Source of the DNA: Planctomycetota bacterium
GTDB taxonomy: Bacteria > Planctomycetota > Phycisphaerae > Sedimentisphaerales > Anaerobacaceae
Assembly: GCA_019456255.1 (NCBI GenBank)
Contig: VRUG01000026.1
Location: forward strand, 1 to 34,212
Length of the DNA stretch: 34,212 nucleotides
Direction of reading: 5' to 3'
Below are positions 9,013 through 18,104 of the stretch, piece by piece; the stretch's first letter is position 1, and every line of letters starts with the position of its first letter. Below the pieces are notes generated by a model. It was not told where the DNA came from. It saw only the letters and a program-made list of their open reading frames with translations, and ran no database searches. Both the position numbers and the translations under genes were made by a program.

Positions 9013-10107
9013 ATGAGCAAAGTTGCCATCGTCAGGACAAAACCGGAAACCATTTTGCAGGACATTCAACGGCTGATGCAGTTGGGTGGCGTTAAGGATG
9101 CTCTGGATTCCGGTGCAGATACCATATTGAAAAATAATCTGTCATGGCATTTGATGTATCCAGCTGCCAATACGACACCGTGGCAGTTGGAAGGTACGAT
9201 ACTTGGACTTCGCAATGAAGGTTTTGAAGAGCTTGTCTGCGTTGAAAATGAGACTGTAGTAACCAGCGCCAAGGCTGGGGAGAGATTAAATAAACAAAAG
9301 CTTGTGTGCGATCATTATGATGTTCCGATTAAATATAATTTCAAGTCGGCAGATATGAAGTGGCAAAAGTATGAGCCTAAAGCAGAGATGCTTGTTCTCG
9401 ATAAGATTTTTCCTGATGGCATTTGCATACCGGATTTTTTTCACGGTAAAAACATTGTGCATCTGCCCACAATTAAATGTCACATTTATACTAATATAAC
9501 AGGTTCCATGAAGAATGCGTTTGGCGGGCTTCTTAACAACAGGCGTCACTATTGTCACTCGAAGATTCATGAGACTTTAGTTGACCTTCTCGCGATTCAA
9601 AAAGAGATACATCCCGGGATATTTACAGTCACAGACGGCACGACTGCGGGCAATGGCGCAGGTCCTCGTACGATGGTTCCGATAACCAAGAATATTCTTT
9701 TAGCTTCTGATGACTGTGTCGCGATTGATGCGGTGTCTGCCAAGCTGATGGGCTTTGAACCGATGGAGCATACATTTATCAGGCTTGCGCATGAGCGAGG
9801 TCTTGGAGTCGGCAAGTTTGATGAGATAGAACTTGTCGGTGACGTCGACGCTGGCGATGAAAGGTGGGGTTTTAGTACAGGCGACAATGCCGCTTCGTGT
9901 GTCGGCAAGCTGTTTTGGTTCGGTCCTATGCGATGGCTTGAGGAGTTGATGTTCCATACTCCGTTGGTGTACATGTTCATCTTCGCATCGGCTGTTTATC
10001 ACGACAAGATCTGGTATCCTTCCAAGGGTCGCAAAGTCGTCAACGAATGGCTGAAAGAAAGTGATTGGGGCAAATTATTTTCTCAGTATCAACCCGGCAA
10101 AGTTTAG
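9013..10107 (+). CDS. DUF362 domain protein
   Basis: 364 aa from the ATG at 9013, preceded by AAAGGAG; an in-frame upstream start at 8980 lacks a ribosome-binding site. It has the DUF362 pattern: an opening strand SKVAIVRT, a central IVHLPTIKCHIYTNITGSMKNAFGGLL, then VTDGTTAGNGAGPRT and the ASDDCVAIDAVSAKLMGF segment. DUF362 proteins often carry ferredoxin domains; none is present here. The biochemical role of the family is not established. There is no signal peptide. The hydrophobic stretch near residues 318-330 (PLVYMFIFASAVY) may contact the membrane. It is the only plus-strand gene within the sulfatase-fold block, with its 3' end just 8 bp from the convergent stop at 10116. A link to the neighbours is not shown. 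Confidence 0.8.
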   Translation: MSKVAIVRTKPETILQDIQRLMQLGGVKDALDSGADTILKNNLSWHLMYPAANTTPWQLEGTILGLRNEGFEELVCVENETVVTSAKAGERLNKQKLVCDHYDVPIKYNFKSADMKWQKYEPKAEMLVLDKIFPDGICIPDFFHGKNIVHLPTIKCHIYTNITGSMKNAFGGLLNNRRHYCHSKIHETLVDLLAIQKEIHPGIFTVTDGTTAGNGAGPRTMVPITKNILLASDDCVAIDAVSAKLMGFEPMEHTFIRLAHERGLGVGKFDEIELVGDVDAGDERWGFSTGDNAASCVGKLFWFGPMRWLEELMFHTPLVYMFIFASAVYHDKIWYPSKGRKVVNEWLKESDWGKLFSQYQPGKV

Positions 10108-10115
10108 AGCTACCC

Positions 10116-12167
10116 CTAATTTCCCTGATTTTGTCTTATCTCCTCCATGCGTTTCCGCAACTGCTGTAAATTACGCATGGCAAGACCATGTTCAGGGTCC
10201 ATTTGCAGCACTTTTTTGTACTGCCTGATAGTCAGCAGTATCTTGTTTTGTGCGTAATATACTGTGGCGATATTATAATTGGCATCTATGTTATTCGGGT
10301 CTATGGCTATGGCCTTTTGATAGTTTGTCACGGCTTGGGTGAGCTGGCCTTTCAATTGAAGCAATACTCCCAGATTGTAATATAAATCCCCTTTGTTAGG
10401 ATTCAATTCGATAGCCCTTCGATAATGCGCAATAGCCTTTTCCGGTTCCTGGGTATTTTCGAAAACAACGGCCAGGTTAATATGAATCTCGCTCACATCT
10501 TCCTTAAGTTTCAAAGCTCTATTAAGCACTTCTAATGCCTCGTCAAATTCGTCCTGAAGTGACAACACAGCCCCTAAATCGTTGTATGCCATATAGTCGT
10601 CATCGACAAGGTCGATATATTTATAGTAATACCTGATAGCGCGATTATATTGGTTTGTTTCGTAAGCAGCCTTTCCCAGGAGCCGATATGCAGGAGGAAA
10701 ATCAGAGTTAATTTTCAGTATCATATCACATACTATTTTAAGTTGAGAATATTTTTTCGTTATTAAAAGAGTATTTGCACGGCTATAGAGTCTGTGGATT
10801 TGAATATATTCCTTAGCATCTGGTTTTGTCTGGTCGAATTCGAAAGAATCGTCAAGCTTACTGTCGGCAACATAGCCAAGTGCCTCAAGGCGTGCCTTAC
10901 TTTCAGGGTCCAGCATTGTTTCACTTTTCATATCATCCCGGTGATAAGTCTCCAGTATTTTCTTTAAGTCATCCTGCATTATACGAGCACGATTGGTGTG
11001 CTTATCTATGATGTTAGTGATTTCGCATGGGTCATTTTCGAGGTCATATAATTCAGGTGTTGAAGTTTGGATGTATTTAAACCGTTTATTTACGAGGCCC
11101 AGCAGCGGATTAAGTTCGTACTGTGTCGGCACAAGAGATTCGCAATAGAACGCTCTTTTATCTTCTGATTTTTTTCCTTCCAGAAATTTCAAGAGACTTT
11201 TGCCCTGCACTTGCGGAGGTATTTCCATGTCCATGGCTTGCAAAACAGTTGGCATGATATCAATCAGTCCGACGGCATTATCAACTTTAATACCGCTTGG
11301 TCCATTGGGCATTTTTATTACTAACGGGACCTTTACTGTGCAATCATATATAAAAAATCCGTGGTTTGACTCGCCATGTTCTCCCAAGCTCTCTCCGTGG
11401 TCACTTGTAATAATAATCAAAGTTGAATCGTAGATGCCTAAAGTTTTGAGTTTATCAATGACCTGGCCTACACAATAATCGGTATATGCAATCTCTCCTG
11501 CATAAAGGTCATCGGCATATTCGGATTTAAACGGTTCGGGCGGATTGTATTTTAAGTGCGGGTCATAATAATGCAGGAAAAGGAAGAACGGTTTTTTATT
11601 ATTTTCATCAAGCCACTGGCATGCAAACCTTGTCGCCTCATCCCCTCTTCGTTCGGCATACAAAACCGTTTTTATTTCTTTTTCAAACTTATCGTTATAG
11701 TAATCAAATCCCTGCGCCATCCCGAACTGCGAATCAAGGACAAAAGAGCTTACAATTCCAGCAGTTTTGAGTCCTTTTGCTTTTAAGAGTTCTGCAAGAG
11801 AGACGGCAGAGTCAGCTAATATATATCTTGCGTTATCATGGATACCGTGATAGGGAGGAATGGTGCCGGTTAACATTGAAGCGTGTGCAGGCCTGGTAAG
11901 CGGTACAGGTGAGGTTACATTTTTAAAAAGGACACCTTGTTTTGCTATTGCATCAATATTAGGCGTAGTATTTTTTTTAAATCCATAACAGCTAAGATAA
12001 TCTGCCCGGCAGGTGTCGAGGCTTATCAGGAGTACTCTTTTAATTTTTTTTGAAGTGGATTTAATTCCGTAAAAAATCAGGGTTGCGATAACAGCTATTA
12101 TCAATCCTACTATGAAAATACGAAAGATGTTTAGAGTTTTGGTTTTCACTTTTCTCAATATTCCCAT
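10116..12167 (-). CDS. Membrane-anchored sulfatase-fold/TPR protein, Thr-type active site (paralog 3)
   Basis: 683 aa from the ATG at 12167; a TTG 6 nt upstream has no better support, and no strong ribosome-binding site is visible. The anchor is at residues ~13-34. The sulfatase-fold domain spans ~44-450 with SLDTCRAD and TSDHGESLGEHGE. The nucleophile segment is LTRPAHASMLTG, with Thr91 and His95 replacing the sulfatase Cys/Ser and Arg. TPRs from ~480 are the most regular of the set (LNPNKGDLYYNLGVLLQLKG, IDPNNIDANYNIATVYYAQN). Unlike the other five it lacks the C-terminal LLDTLAAAYAA module and ends RKRMEEIRQNQGN. It starts 32 nt after paralog 4 ends and is the last gene of the paralog 5-4-3 operon. 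Confidence 0.85.
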   Translation of the reverse strand: MGILRKVKTKTLNIFRIFIVGLIIAVIATLIFYGIKSTSKKIKRVLLISLDTCRADYLSCYGFKKNTTPNIDAIAKQGVLFKNVTSPVPLTRPAHASMLTGTIPPYHGIHDNARYILADSAVSLAELLKAKGLKTAGIVSSFVLDSQFGMAQGFDYYNDKFEKEIKTVLYAERRGDEATRFACQWLDENNKKPFFLFLHYYDPHLKYNPPEPFKSEYADDLYAGEIAYTDYCVGQVIDKLKTLGIYDSTLIIITSDHGESLGEHGESNHGFFIYDCTVKVPLVIKMPNGPSGIKVDNAVGLIDIMPTVLQAMDMEIPPQVQGKSLLKFLEGKKSEDKRAFYCESLVPTQYELNPLLGLVNKRFKYIQTSTPELYDLENDPCEITNIIDKHTNRARIMQDDLKKILETYHRDDMKSETMLDPESKARLEALGYVADSKLDDSFEFDQTKPDAKEYIQIHRLYSRANTLLITKKYSQLKIVCDMILKINSDFPPAYRLLGKAAYETNQYNRAIRYYYKYIDLVDDDYMAYNDLGAVLSLQDEFDEALEVLNRALKLKEDVSEIHINLAVVFENTQEPEKAIAHYRRAIELNPNKGDLYYNLGVLLQLKGQLTQAVTNYQKAIAIDPNNIDANYNIATVYYAQNKILLTIRQYKKVLQMDPEHGLAMRNLQQLRKRMEEIRQNQGN

Positions 12168-12199
12168 CAACAATAATACAACTGTTATGACCTTTTGTT

Positions 12200-14572
12200 C
12201 TAATCAGCGTCTAAAGAGGGTCGATAAGCTTTGCCTTTTTTGTAAAGCTCCAATCGCATATAAATACTATTTGAAAGATTTGTTTTATTGGAGAGGTTTG
12301 CAAATTCGCCAGCTCTTTGAGCGGTCTCTATGGCCTTATCGAAATTGCCAACAGCAGCATAAGCAGCCGCTAAAGTATCCAGAAATTCCGGCACCCGATA
12401 ACCAGTTAGCTCGCATGCTTTTTCGGCAAGCTTAAGTGCCTCAGTGGGATTGTAAGAGTTTTCGTCTTCTGTCGTTGCCAAAATCCACGCGGCAGAATCG
12501 AGTACAACAAAAGCTTTAGGCTGAGTGTCTAAAATTTTATAATGCTCTTCAATGGCCGATTCAACGCGGCCTAAATGGAACATCGCAATGGCAACGCTGG
12601 TTCTCAGTTCAATAGATTCAGGTTTTGCCTCTAATACTTTTTTGTAGTGATTAAAAGCTAAATCCTTCTTGTTCTGTTGTTGATAAACAACTGCCATGTC
12701 ATAATTGGCCTGCGCCGAATCAGCGTTTTCTTCCAGGGCTTTGACAGCGGCATTATATTGTTTCTTTCTATCTATCGCCAGTTTAAGTGCATTTTTTATA
12801 TCCTCATCTAAAGGCATACTCTGTTGGGCTTTTTCAAGTTCACTAATAGCCTCATCGAATTTGCCTATCTGTAGAAACCACATTGCTTTATTGTAATGTG
12901 CTCCAACATAATCCGGGTTCGCTTCCAATGCCATGTCGAAATATTCCATTGCCTTTTCATGCTGTCCCATGTGTCCATAAGATAATCCGAGATTATTTAA
13001 AATTTTACTGGAATTGGGTTCATGTATTATAAATTTATTAAAATAGCCAATGGCTTGTTGGTAATTTTGATTATCGTATTCTAAAGTTCCCAGATAATAA
13101 TAAGGTGAAGGTAAATCGGATTTTATTTCGAGCATTTCGATGCAAGTCTTTTTCAATTCTGCGGTTTCTTTTTGGAAGTACAACAAAGCCAAGGCGTTAA
13201 CCTTCACATGAAGTTCTATAAAATCTTTTGGATCTTTCTTCGTCTGGTCAAATTCAAAAGAGTCGTCAAGTGAACCAGATGTAACATAACCGAGTGCTTC
13301 GAGCCGCTCTCTACTTTTGGCATCAAGAGTAACTTTGCTCTGTCCTTCAACTTTAACGGTTTCTTCAAGAATGTGTTTCAACTGGTCCTGCATAATTCTT
13401 GCCCGCTGAGGCTGGTCATCTATAAGATTTTCTAATTCACGCGGGTCAGCTTTAAGGTCATAGAGTTCAGGCCTTGTTGTCTGAATATACTTATGACCAT
13501 CAGAAACTATACCAAGCACAGGATTACACCCATAACGAGTTGCTACAAGTGATTCACAATAATATTCTTTTGCAGGAGATGCCTTTTTTTCTGAAAAATA
13601 ATGTGACAAGTCTCTGCCTTCTATGTTGGCCGGCATTTTCAAACCCAATATGGAACAAACAGTCGGCGGGATATCCACGATTCCAACATATTCAGGCACT
13701 CTTATTTTTTTAGGTCCTCCCGGAACTTTCATAATCAAAGGTACATGCTGGGTGTCCTGATAAACAAAATAACCATGTGAAAGTTCTCCGTGCTCTCCCA
13801 GAGCTTCTCCATGGTCAGCGGTAATAATAATCAAAGTTGAATCGTATAGTCCAAGTTTTTTCAGTTTATCAATCACTTTGCTAATACAGTAATCGGTATA
13901 GGCAATTTCACCGGCATAAGGATTATCCGGGTAAAAAGTGTTGTAAGGCTCCGGCGCTTCATGAACACCATGTGGATCATAATAATGAAGGAAGAGAAAA
14001 AAGTTCTCTTTCTGATGCTTTTCAAGCCAGGCATTTGCCAACTCAGTTGTTTCTTTACCATCGCGTCGGTCGACTTCCGGGCTACCTGGTATTATCTCCA
14101 CATCATCGATGTAGGTGTCAAATCCCTGATTTATACCAAATTTTGAATTAAGAACAAAGGCGCTGACGATAGCACCGGTAGTAAAACCGTTTTCTTTTAG
14201 CACTTCGGCCAGAGTAACATTCGACTCAGCTAACACATATCCTGGATTATCGTGAATACCATGATGCGGCGGTATAGTACCTGTTAACATTGTCGCATGT
14301 GACGGCAGTGTAAGACCTACCGGTGAGATAGCATTTTCAAACAGTATGCCCTTCTTAGCAATTTCGTCGATATTAGGCGTAGTCATTCTTGAGTAGCCGT
14401 AGCAGCTAAGAAAATCAGCACGGCATGTATCCATACTTATCAGAAGTACATTTTTAACCTTCTTTTCTGAAAGAAACGGAATATCGAAAAGCTGTAACCA
14501 ATTTGATACCAAAGCAATCACAACCAGCAACACAATTAAAACAAGAACTTTATGGCTTTTCTTTAATTTCAT
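12200..14572 (-). CDS. Membrane-anchored sulfatase-fold/TPR protein, Thr-type active site (paralog 4)
   Basis: 790 aa. The start at 14572 is preceded by GGAG 8 nt upstream; the in-frame TTG at 14584 would include that site and is rejected. The anchor is at ~8-24, the sulfatase-fold domain ~38-445, and TPRs ~470-780. SMDTCRAD and TADHGEALGEHGE supply the metal ligands. The nucleophile segment is LTLPSHATMLTG (Thr88, His92). It has a distinct loop, EIIPGSPEVDRRDGKE, where paralogs 1 and 2 have shorter GINERR-type text. Its C-terminal module FLDTLAAAYAAVGNFDKAI is shared with all but paralog 3. It is the middle gene of a three-gene operon, 82 nt from paralog 5 and 32 nt from paralog 3. Confidence 0.85.
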   Translation of the reverse strand: MKLKKSHKVLVLIVLLVVIALVSNWLQLFDIPFLSEKKVKNVLLISMDTCRADFLSCYGYSRMTTPNIDEIAKKGILFENAISPVGLTLPSHATMLTGTIPPHHGIHDNPGYVLAESNVTLAEVLKENGFTTGAIVSAFVLNSKFGINQGFDTYIDDVEIIPGSPEVDRRDGKETTELANAWLEKHQKENFFLFLHYYDPHGVHEAPEPYNTFYPDNPYAGEIAYTDYCISKVIDKLKKLGLYDSTLIIITADHGEALGEHGELSHGYFVYQDTQHVPLIMKVPGGPKKIRVPEYVGIVDIPPTVCSILGLKMPANIEGRDLSHYFSEKKASPAKEYYCESLVATRYGCNPVLGIVSDGHKYIQTTRPELYDLKADPRELENLIDDQPQRARIMQDQLKHILEETVKVEGQSKVTLDAKSRERLEALGYVTSGSLDDSFEFDQTKKDPKDFIELHVKVNALALLYFQKETAELKKTCIEMLEIKSDLPSPYYYLGTLEYDNQNYQQAIGYFNKFIIHEPNSSKILNNLGLSYGHMGQHEKAMEYFDMALEANPDYVGAHYNKAMWFLQIGKFDEAISELEKAQQSMPLDEDIKNALKLAIDRKKQYNAAVKALEENADSAQANYDMAVVYQQQNKKDLAFNHYKKVLEAKPESIELRTSVAIAMFHLGRVESAIEEHYKILDTQPKAFVVLDSAAWILATTEDENSYNPTEALKLAEKACELTGYRVPEFLDTLAAAYAAVGNFDKAIETAQRAGEFANLSNKTNLSNSIYMRLELYKKGKAYRPSLDAD

Positions 14573-14654
14573 TTCAAACTCCAAAGGCTATTTGGGTCTC
14601 AATTTGATGTATCCAGCATTTGAGGGGTAATTTTTTTTGTTTTGTCAAATTATT

Positions 14655-16874
14655 CTATTGGTTTTTGATTTCGATTTTCAAGCTCTGGTCCAGGTAACTT
14701 TTCCCCGCCTTAAATAGTTCAATCCTGTCCTTTATCCCTTCGGCCAGGGCTGTCTTCTTTCTGAAATCAGCTAATTTAGCAGCTTGCTCAGCAGTTTTTA
14801 TCGCTTTTTTAAAATCACCTGTTGCAGCATATGCAACCGCCAGAGTATCCAAATAATCAACATTCTGATTCTTCGTTATTTCGCATGCCTTTATGGCATA
14901 TTTTAGTGCCTGGTCTGGATTTCGAATTTCTTTAATCTCCGAGGCAGACTGAAACCATGCTAAGGCATTTAGAGCATATCCGGAATCTTGGTCAAGTTTC
15001 AGCATATAGCTGCAGTATTGATAAGCGCGTTTAATTTCTTTCTTTCCGATAAGTTTGTTTACTATCCCTACAGCAGCTTTGTAAGAAAGAGGACTTTCAA
15101 GCAGCACCTGAGTAAGTAACTTTTGAGGCATATCATCCATATTTTTTTCAATGTAATACGTACTCAAGTAGAAGTAGCCTTCTATATTTTTCGGATTTAA
15201 TTCTAATGTTTTCCTGGCGTATTTTATAGCATTATCCAAATCATCCATTTCTTTATAGACTTTTGAAATGTCACTATATCCCTGCGTTTGATTAGGGTCC
15301 ACTTCAATCGCTTTGAGATAGTACCCAATCGCCTCGTTATACTCCTTATTTGCATATAAGACTTTTGCCATGCCATGATAGCCCTTATATAAATCAGGTC
15401 TTTCCGATATCATCCACTGGCATGTCTTTTTAGCCTGATCGTATTCTTTTTCTATAATTAAAACACCAATACTAGAGCTGGCTACATGATAAGTAATAAG
15501 GTCTTTCGGGTCTTCCTTGGTCTGGTCGAATTCATACCCTTCCTCTACGGCCCCTCCGACATAGCCAAGACTTTCAAGTCTTTCGAGCGTTTCGGCGTCC
15601 AGTTCAACTCTGGCATCTTTGGTGCCTGCCAAGACAGTCTCTTCGATTATTTCCTTTAGTTTCTCCTTCATTAATCGTGCTCTGTGCGGCTCGTCTGCAA
15701 TAATGTCTAATTCCTGGTACGGGTCCTTTTCAAGGTCATACAGTTCAGGTCTGGTAGTCTGGATATATTTGTATTTATCAGTTGTAATACCAAGTAATGA
15801 GTTTGCTTTATACTTTGTCGGTTCCTGACTTTGACTAAAAATATGTCTATCCGGATATGGATTAGAATCACTTTTATAATACGCGGTCAAATCTTTGCCT
15901 TGTATAGGCTCTTTTATTTTGATTCCAAGCAGCGAACAGATCGTCGGAACAATGTCAACTATACCCACCCTATTTTCAATTTTCACAGGTTCTTTGAGTC
16001 CTGGTATTTTAAATATCAGCGGCACCCATGCTGTCGGGCGATATATAAAAAACCCATGTGTATTTTCTTTGTGCTCTCTAAGGCTTTCACCGTGGTCAGA
16101 TGTTACGCATATTAGTGTGGAGTCATACAAATCAAGTTCTTTAAGTTTTTCAATTATCTTTCCTATGCAATGGTCGGTATAAGCGATTTCACCGGCATAA
16201 GCAGCATAATTGAGTATCTGGGGGGTATCACTCAGTGCCTCTTTGAATTTTGACCCAAACGGTTCCGGAGCATCGTATGCATAATGCGGGTCATAATAAT
16301 GAACAAAAATAAAGTTCTTTTCGTCCTTGTGTTCTACCAGCCATTCTATTGCATGTGCGGTAGTTTCTTCTGCTCTCCTTTCGTTTATGCCTATTGTATT
16401 TCTGAGGTCAGTAAAGTCGTCCTCGTATATATCGAATCCCTGGTCGAGCCCGAAGTTTGACTTAAGAATAAAGGTGCTAACAAAAGCGGCGGTAACGAAA
16501 CCCTTTTCTTTTAATCTTTCGGCAAGTGTGACGTTTTCTTCAGAAAGCTTATAATATGAATTGTCAAGTACTCCATGATAAGCAGGTATAGTGCCTGTCA
16601 TCATCGAAGCATGTGCCGGAAGCGTGAAAGGTATGGGAGAAATAGCATTTTCACAAAGAACTCCTTCGCTGGCGAGTGCGTCAATATTGGGCGTTATTTC
16701 TACGGGGCTTTTTCCGTAAGCGCTAATAAAATCAGCCCTTGTGGTATCCATGCTTATAATGATAATATTGCGAATCTTTTGGGTGGTAAGATGCCTATAA
16801 ACAATGAAACCGGCGATTGCGGCAATCACAATAAGAAGAATAAATATGGTGATTTTGGTTTTAGCAGTTTTCAT
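14655..16874 (-). CDS. Membrane-anchored sulfatase-fold/TPR protein, Thr-type active site (paralog 5)
   Basis: 739 aa. The anchor is at ~8-26; the sulfatase-fold domain spans ~35-455 with SMDTTRAD and TSDHGESLREH. The nucleophile segment is FTLPAHASMMTG (Thr84, His88). It is the most divergent of the set: it has an insertion of about 15 residues (EALSDTPQILNYAAYAGE) before the conserved GEIAYTD, and SPVEITPN replaces the usual NTTPN. Its TPR region is shorter (for example LYKGYHGMAKVLYANKEYN) but it keeps the final YLDTLAVAYAATGDFKKAI module. It is the first gene of the 5-4-3 operon; no convincing -35/-10 pair was found upstream. The palindromic repeat at 17021-17159 lies about 150 bp upstream of its start. 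Confidence 0.85.
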   Translation of the reverse strand: MKTAKTKITIFILLIVIAAIAGFIVYRHLTTQKIRNIIIISMDTTRADFISAYGKSPVEITPNIDALASEGVLCENAISPIPFTLPAHASMMTGTIPAYHGVLDNSYYKLSEENVTLAERLKEKGFVTAAFVSTFILKSNFGLDQGFDIYEDDFTDLRNTIGINERRAEETTAHAIEWLVEHKDEKNFIFVHYYDPHYAYDAPEPFGSKFKEALSDTPQILNYAAYAGEIAYTDHCIGKIIEKLKELDLYDSTLICVTSDHGESLREHKENTHGFFIYRPTAWVPLIFKIPGLKEPVKIENRVGIVDIVPTICSLLGIKIKEPIQGKDLTAYYKSDSNPYPDRHIFSQSQEPTKYKANSLLGITTDKYKYIQTTRPELYDLEKDPYQELDIIADEPHRARLMKEKLKEIIEETVLAGTKDARVELDAETLERLESLGYVGGAVEEGYEFDQTKEDPKDLITYHVASSSIGVLIIEKEYDQAKKTCQWMISERPDLYKGYHGMAKVLYANKEYNEAIGYYLKAIEVDPNQTQGYSDISKVYKEMDDLDNAIKYARKTLELNPKNIEGYFYLSTYYIEKNMDDMPQKLLTQVLLESPLSYKAAVGIVNKLIGKKEIKRAYQYCSYMLKLDQDSGYALNALAWFQSASEIKEIRNPDQALKYAIKACEITKNQNVDYLDTLAVAYAATGDFKKAIKTAEQAAKLADFRKKTALAEGIKDRIELFKAGKSYLDQSLKIEIKNQ

Positions 16875-17020
16875 AAATTACCCTTTACCAGCACCTTAAC
16901 TCTTTTATTAACAGATACTTCGGCAATTACGCCCAATATATTCAACCCATTTTGAAGAAACCGCATTTTCAGGCAGTTTAAAGCTATGAGCGGGCATAGT
17001 ACCTCAATAAAAAATGCTCT

Positions 17021-17159
17021 AAGTAGATTCCCCCGGGCATGCCCTGGGCACTTGCCGCAACGGTTCCTTTGGAACCGACCTTACCTCTACTATTCGCAGA
17101 GACAAGGATTTTGCATTCATCCACGGGTAAACCCGTGGTTTCCTGTAAGGAATAAAAAA
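17021..17159. repeat. Palindrome-rich intergenic repeat, copy 1
   Basis: About 139 bp, roughly 80% identical by eye to 24868-25005. Shared landmarks are AGTAGATTCCCCC at one end, a CGGTTCC-loop-GGAACCG hairpin, TTTGCATTCATCC, the 18-bp palindrome CCACGGGTAAACCCGTGG and TTCCTGTAAGGAA at the other end. No coding capacity is evident. The layout resembles the hairpin ends of IS200/IS605-type or REP/RAYT-linked elements, but no transposase is present. It lies between the 5-4-3 operon and the terminator of the PEP-CTERM gene. Confidence 0.65.
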
Positions 17160-17185
17160 AGCCCCTCGCCATTATAGCGAGAGGC
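17153..17185 (-). terminator. Terminator of the PEP-CTERM gene
   Basis: GC-rich stem GCCTCTCGC / GCGAGGGGC (17161-17185) with a short AT loop, followed on the minus strand by an uninterrupted U-tract (plus-strand A run 17153-17160). It lies about 40 nt past the stop at 17223. Confidence 0.8.
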
Positions 17186-17222
17186 TTTAATATACATCTT
17201 TTTCTTACGTCAAAGCAACTAA

Positions 17223-17858
17223 TTATTTGCGACGACGCAGGAACAAACCACCAAGGCCTAACAGAGCGATAGTGATTGGTTCTGGTGTTACGTTATCAAC
17301 TAGATAACTTGTTCCAGAACCTTCAGCCATTACTACGATTGTGTAATAACTTCCACCTACTGGAGTTGGAGCTGCCATACCAACATTTGTCCATCCGGTA
17401 CCAAGACCTGTGAAAACCGCTGAAACGATGCTAACAGGTGAGAGCTTGTTAATGCCACCAAACCACTCAACCTTCATGACAAAAGCGCCAACGCCACCAA
17501 GGTTCTTAACGTCTGCTGTTGCATAGATAGTGGTACGTGGACCTGTAACATTGTTATGGACAAATCCCATTGATCTGCCCCAGAAACCCATATGAACACC
17601 ATCTACACTAAGTTCAAGAACTCCACCAGGGTTTCCACCCGTGGTGTTGACTTGTGCGACAAAATCGCCACCAATGCCGCCGCCCCAACCAGATGTACCT
17701 GAACCTGAAGCCCAGTTACCCCAATCCCAAAATTCAGTTGTAGGGAGTGGTGCAAAGACATCGTGATCAAATGTTTCGCCACTAGGGCCACCAGGCAGAA
17801 CAGCCTGAGCAGCGCTTGCTATTACTAGAATAGCCAATAAACTTAACAACTTCTTCAT
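17223..17858 (-). CDS. PEP-CTERM-anchored secreted protein
   Basis: 211 aa. The ATG at 17858 follows GGAGGAG at good spacing; the longer in-frame start at 17900 has none. Residues 1-19 are a signal peptide (MKKLLSLLAILVIASAAQA). The body (~20-185) is Gly/Thr/Val-rich beta-sandwich sequence resembling carbohydrate-binding jelly rolls, with an aromatic stretch (FWDWGNWASGSGTSGWGGG) near residue 41. The C-terminus is a classical PEP-CTERM sorting signal: TPEP, hydrophobic helix ITIALLGLGGLFL, then RRRK, processed by an exosortase and linked to exopolysaccharide export in other bacteria. It has a near-consensus promoter and a structured leader of about 210 nt, so it is likely abundant. The ligand is unknown. 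Confidence 0.85.
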   Translation of the reverse strand: MKKLLSLLAILVIASAAQAVLPGGPSGETFDHDVFAPLPTTEFWDWGNWASGSGTSGWGGGIGGDFVAQVNTTGGNPGGVLELSVDGVHMGFWGRSMGFVHNNVTGPRTTIYATADVKNLGGVGAFVMKVEWFGGINKLSPVSIVSAVFTGLGTGWTNVGMAAPTPVGGSYYTIVVMAEGSGTSYLVDNVTPEPITIALLGLGGLFLRRRK

Positions 17859-17902
17859 TTTCTTCTCCTCCAAAATTAGAAAGATTAAACAAAACTTCAT
17901 TT

Positions 17903-17961
17903 ACCCGTGTTTAAGTAACATCTTTGAACCTTTCGCCGTTACTTACACACTCCTTACGGGT
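17903..17961 (-). promoter_or_regulatory. Two-part hairpin in the PEP-CTERM 5' leader
   Basis: ACCCGT (17903-17908) pairs with ACGGGT (17956-17961) and TTAAGTAAC (17911-17919) with GTTACTTA (17938-17945), giving a long interrupted stem about 45 nt upstream of the start codon. Further up, ACCTC/GAGGT encloses a purine-rich AAGGAGGAGG near 18040. No known riboswitch class was recognised; mRNA stabilisation or attenuation is possible. Confidence 0.45.
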
Positions 17962-18075
17962 GGAGAAGTATGTCACAAGACACTTTCTGCAACACAACAG
18001 AAAATATCTTTCTAATATGCCGTTGAAAACCTCCTCCTTAAAGAGGTACATTCGCGTGGCTTTTACTACACCCTT

Positions 18076-18104
18076 AATATACGCTTTAGCCTAAGAAATG
18101 TCAA
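18076..18104 (-). promoter_or_regulatory. Near-consensus sigma-70 promoter of the PEP-CTERM gene
   Basis: On the minus strand, TTGACA (18099-18104), 17 bp, TATATT (18076-18081). The predicted start near 18069 gives a leader of about 210 nt. CTATTGTAACG occurs at 18161-18171, 57 bp upstream, and recurs next to the LacI-family gene promoter. Confidence 0.75.

Noticed and set aside
16875..17020. Promoter of the paralog 5-4-3 operon near TATATT around 16937
   Set aside because: No acceptable -35 at 16-18 bp; not reported as a feature.
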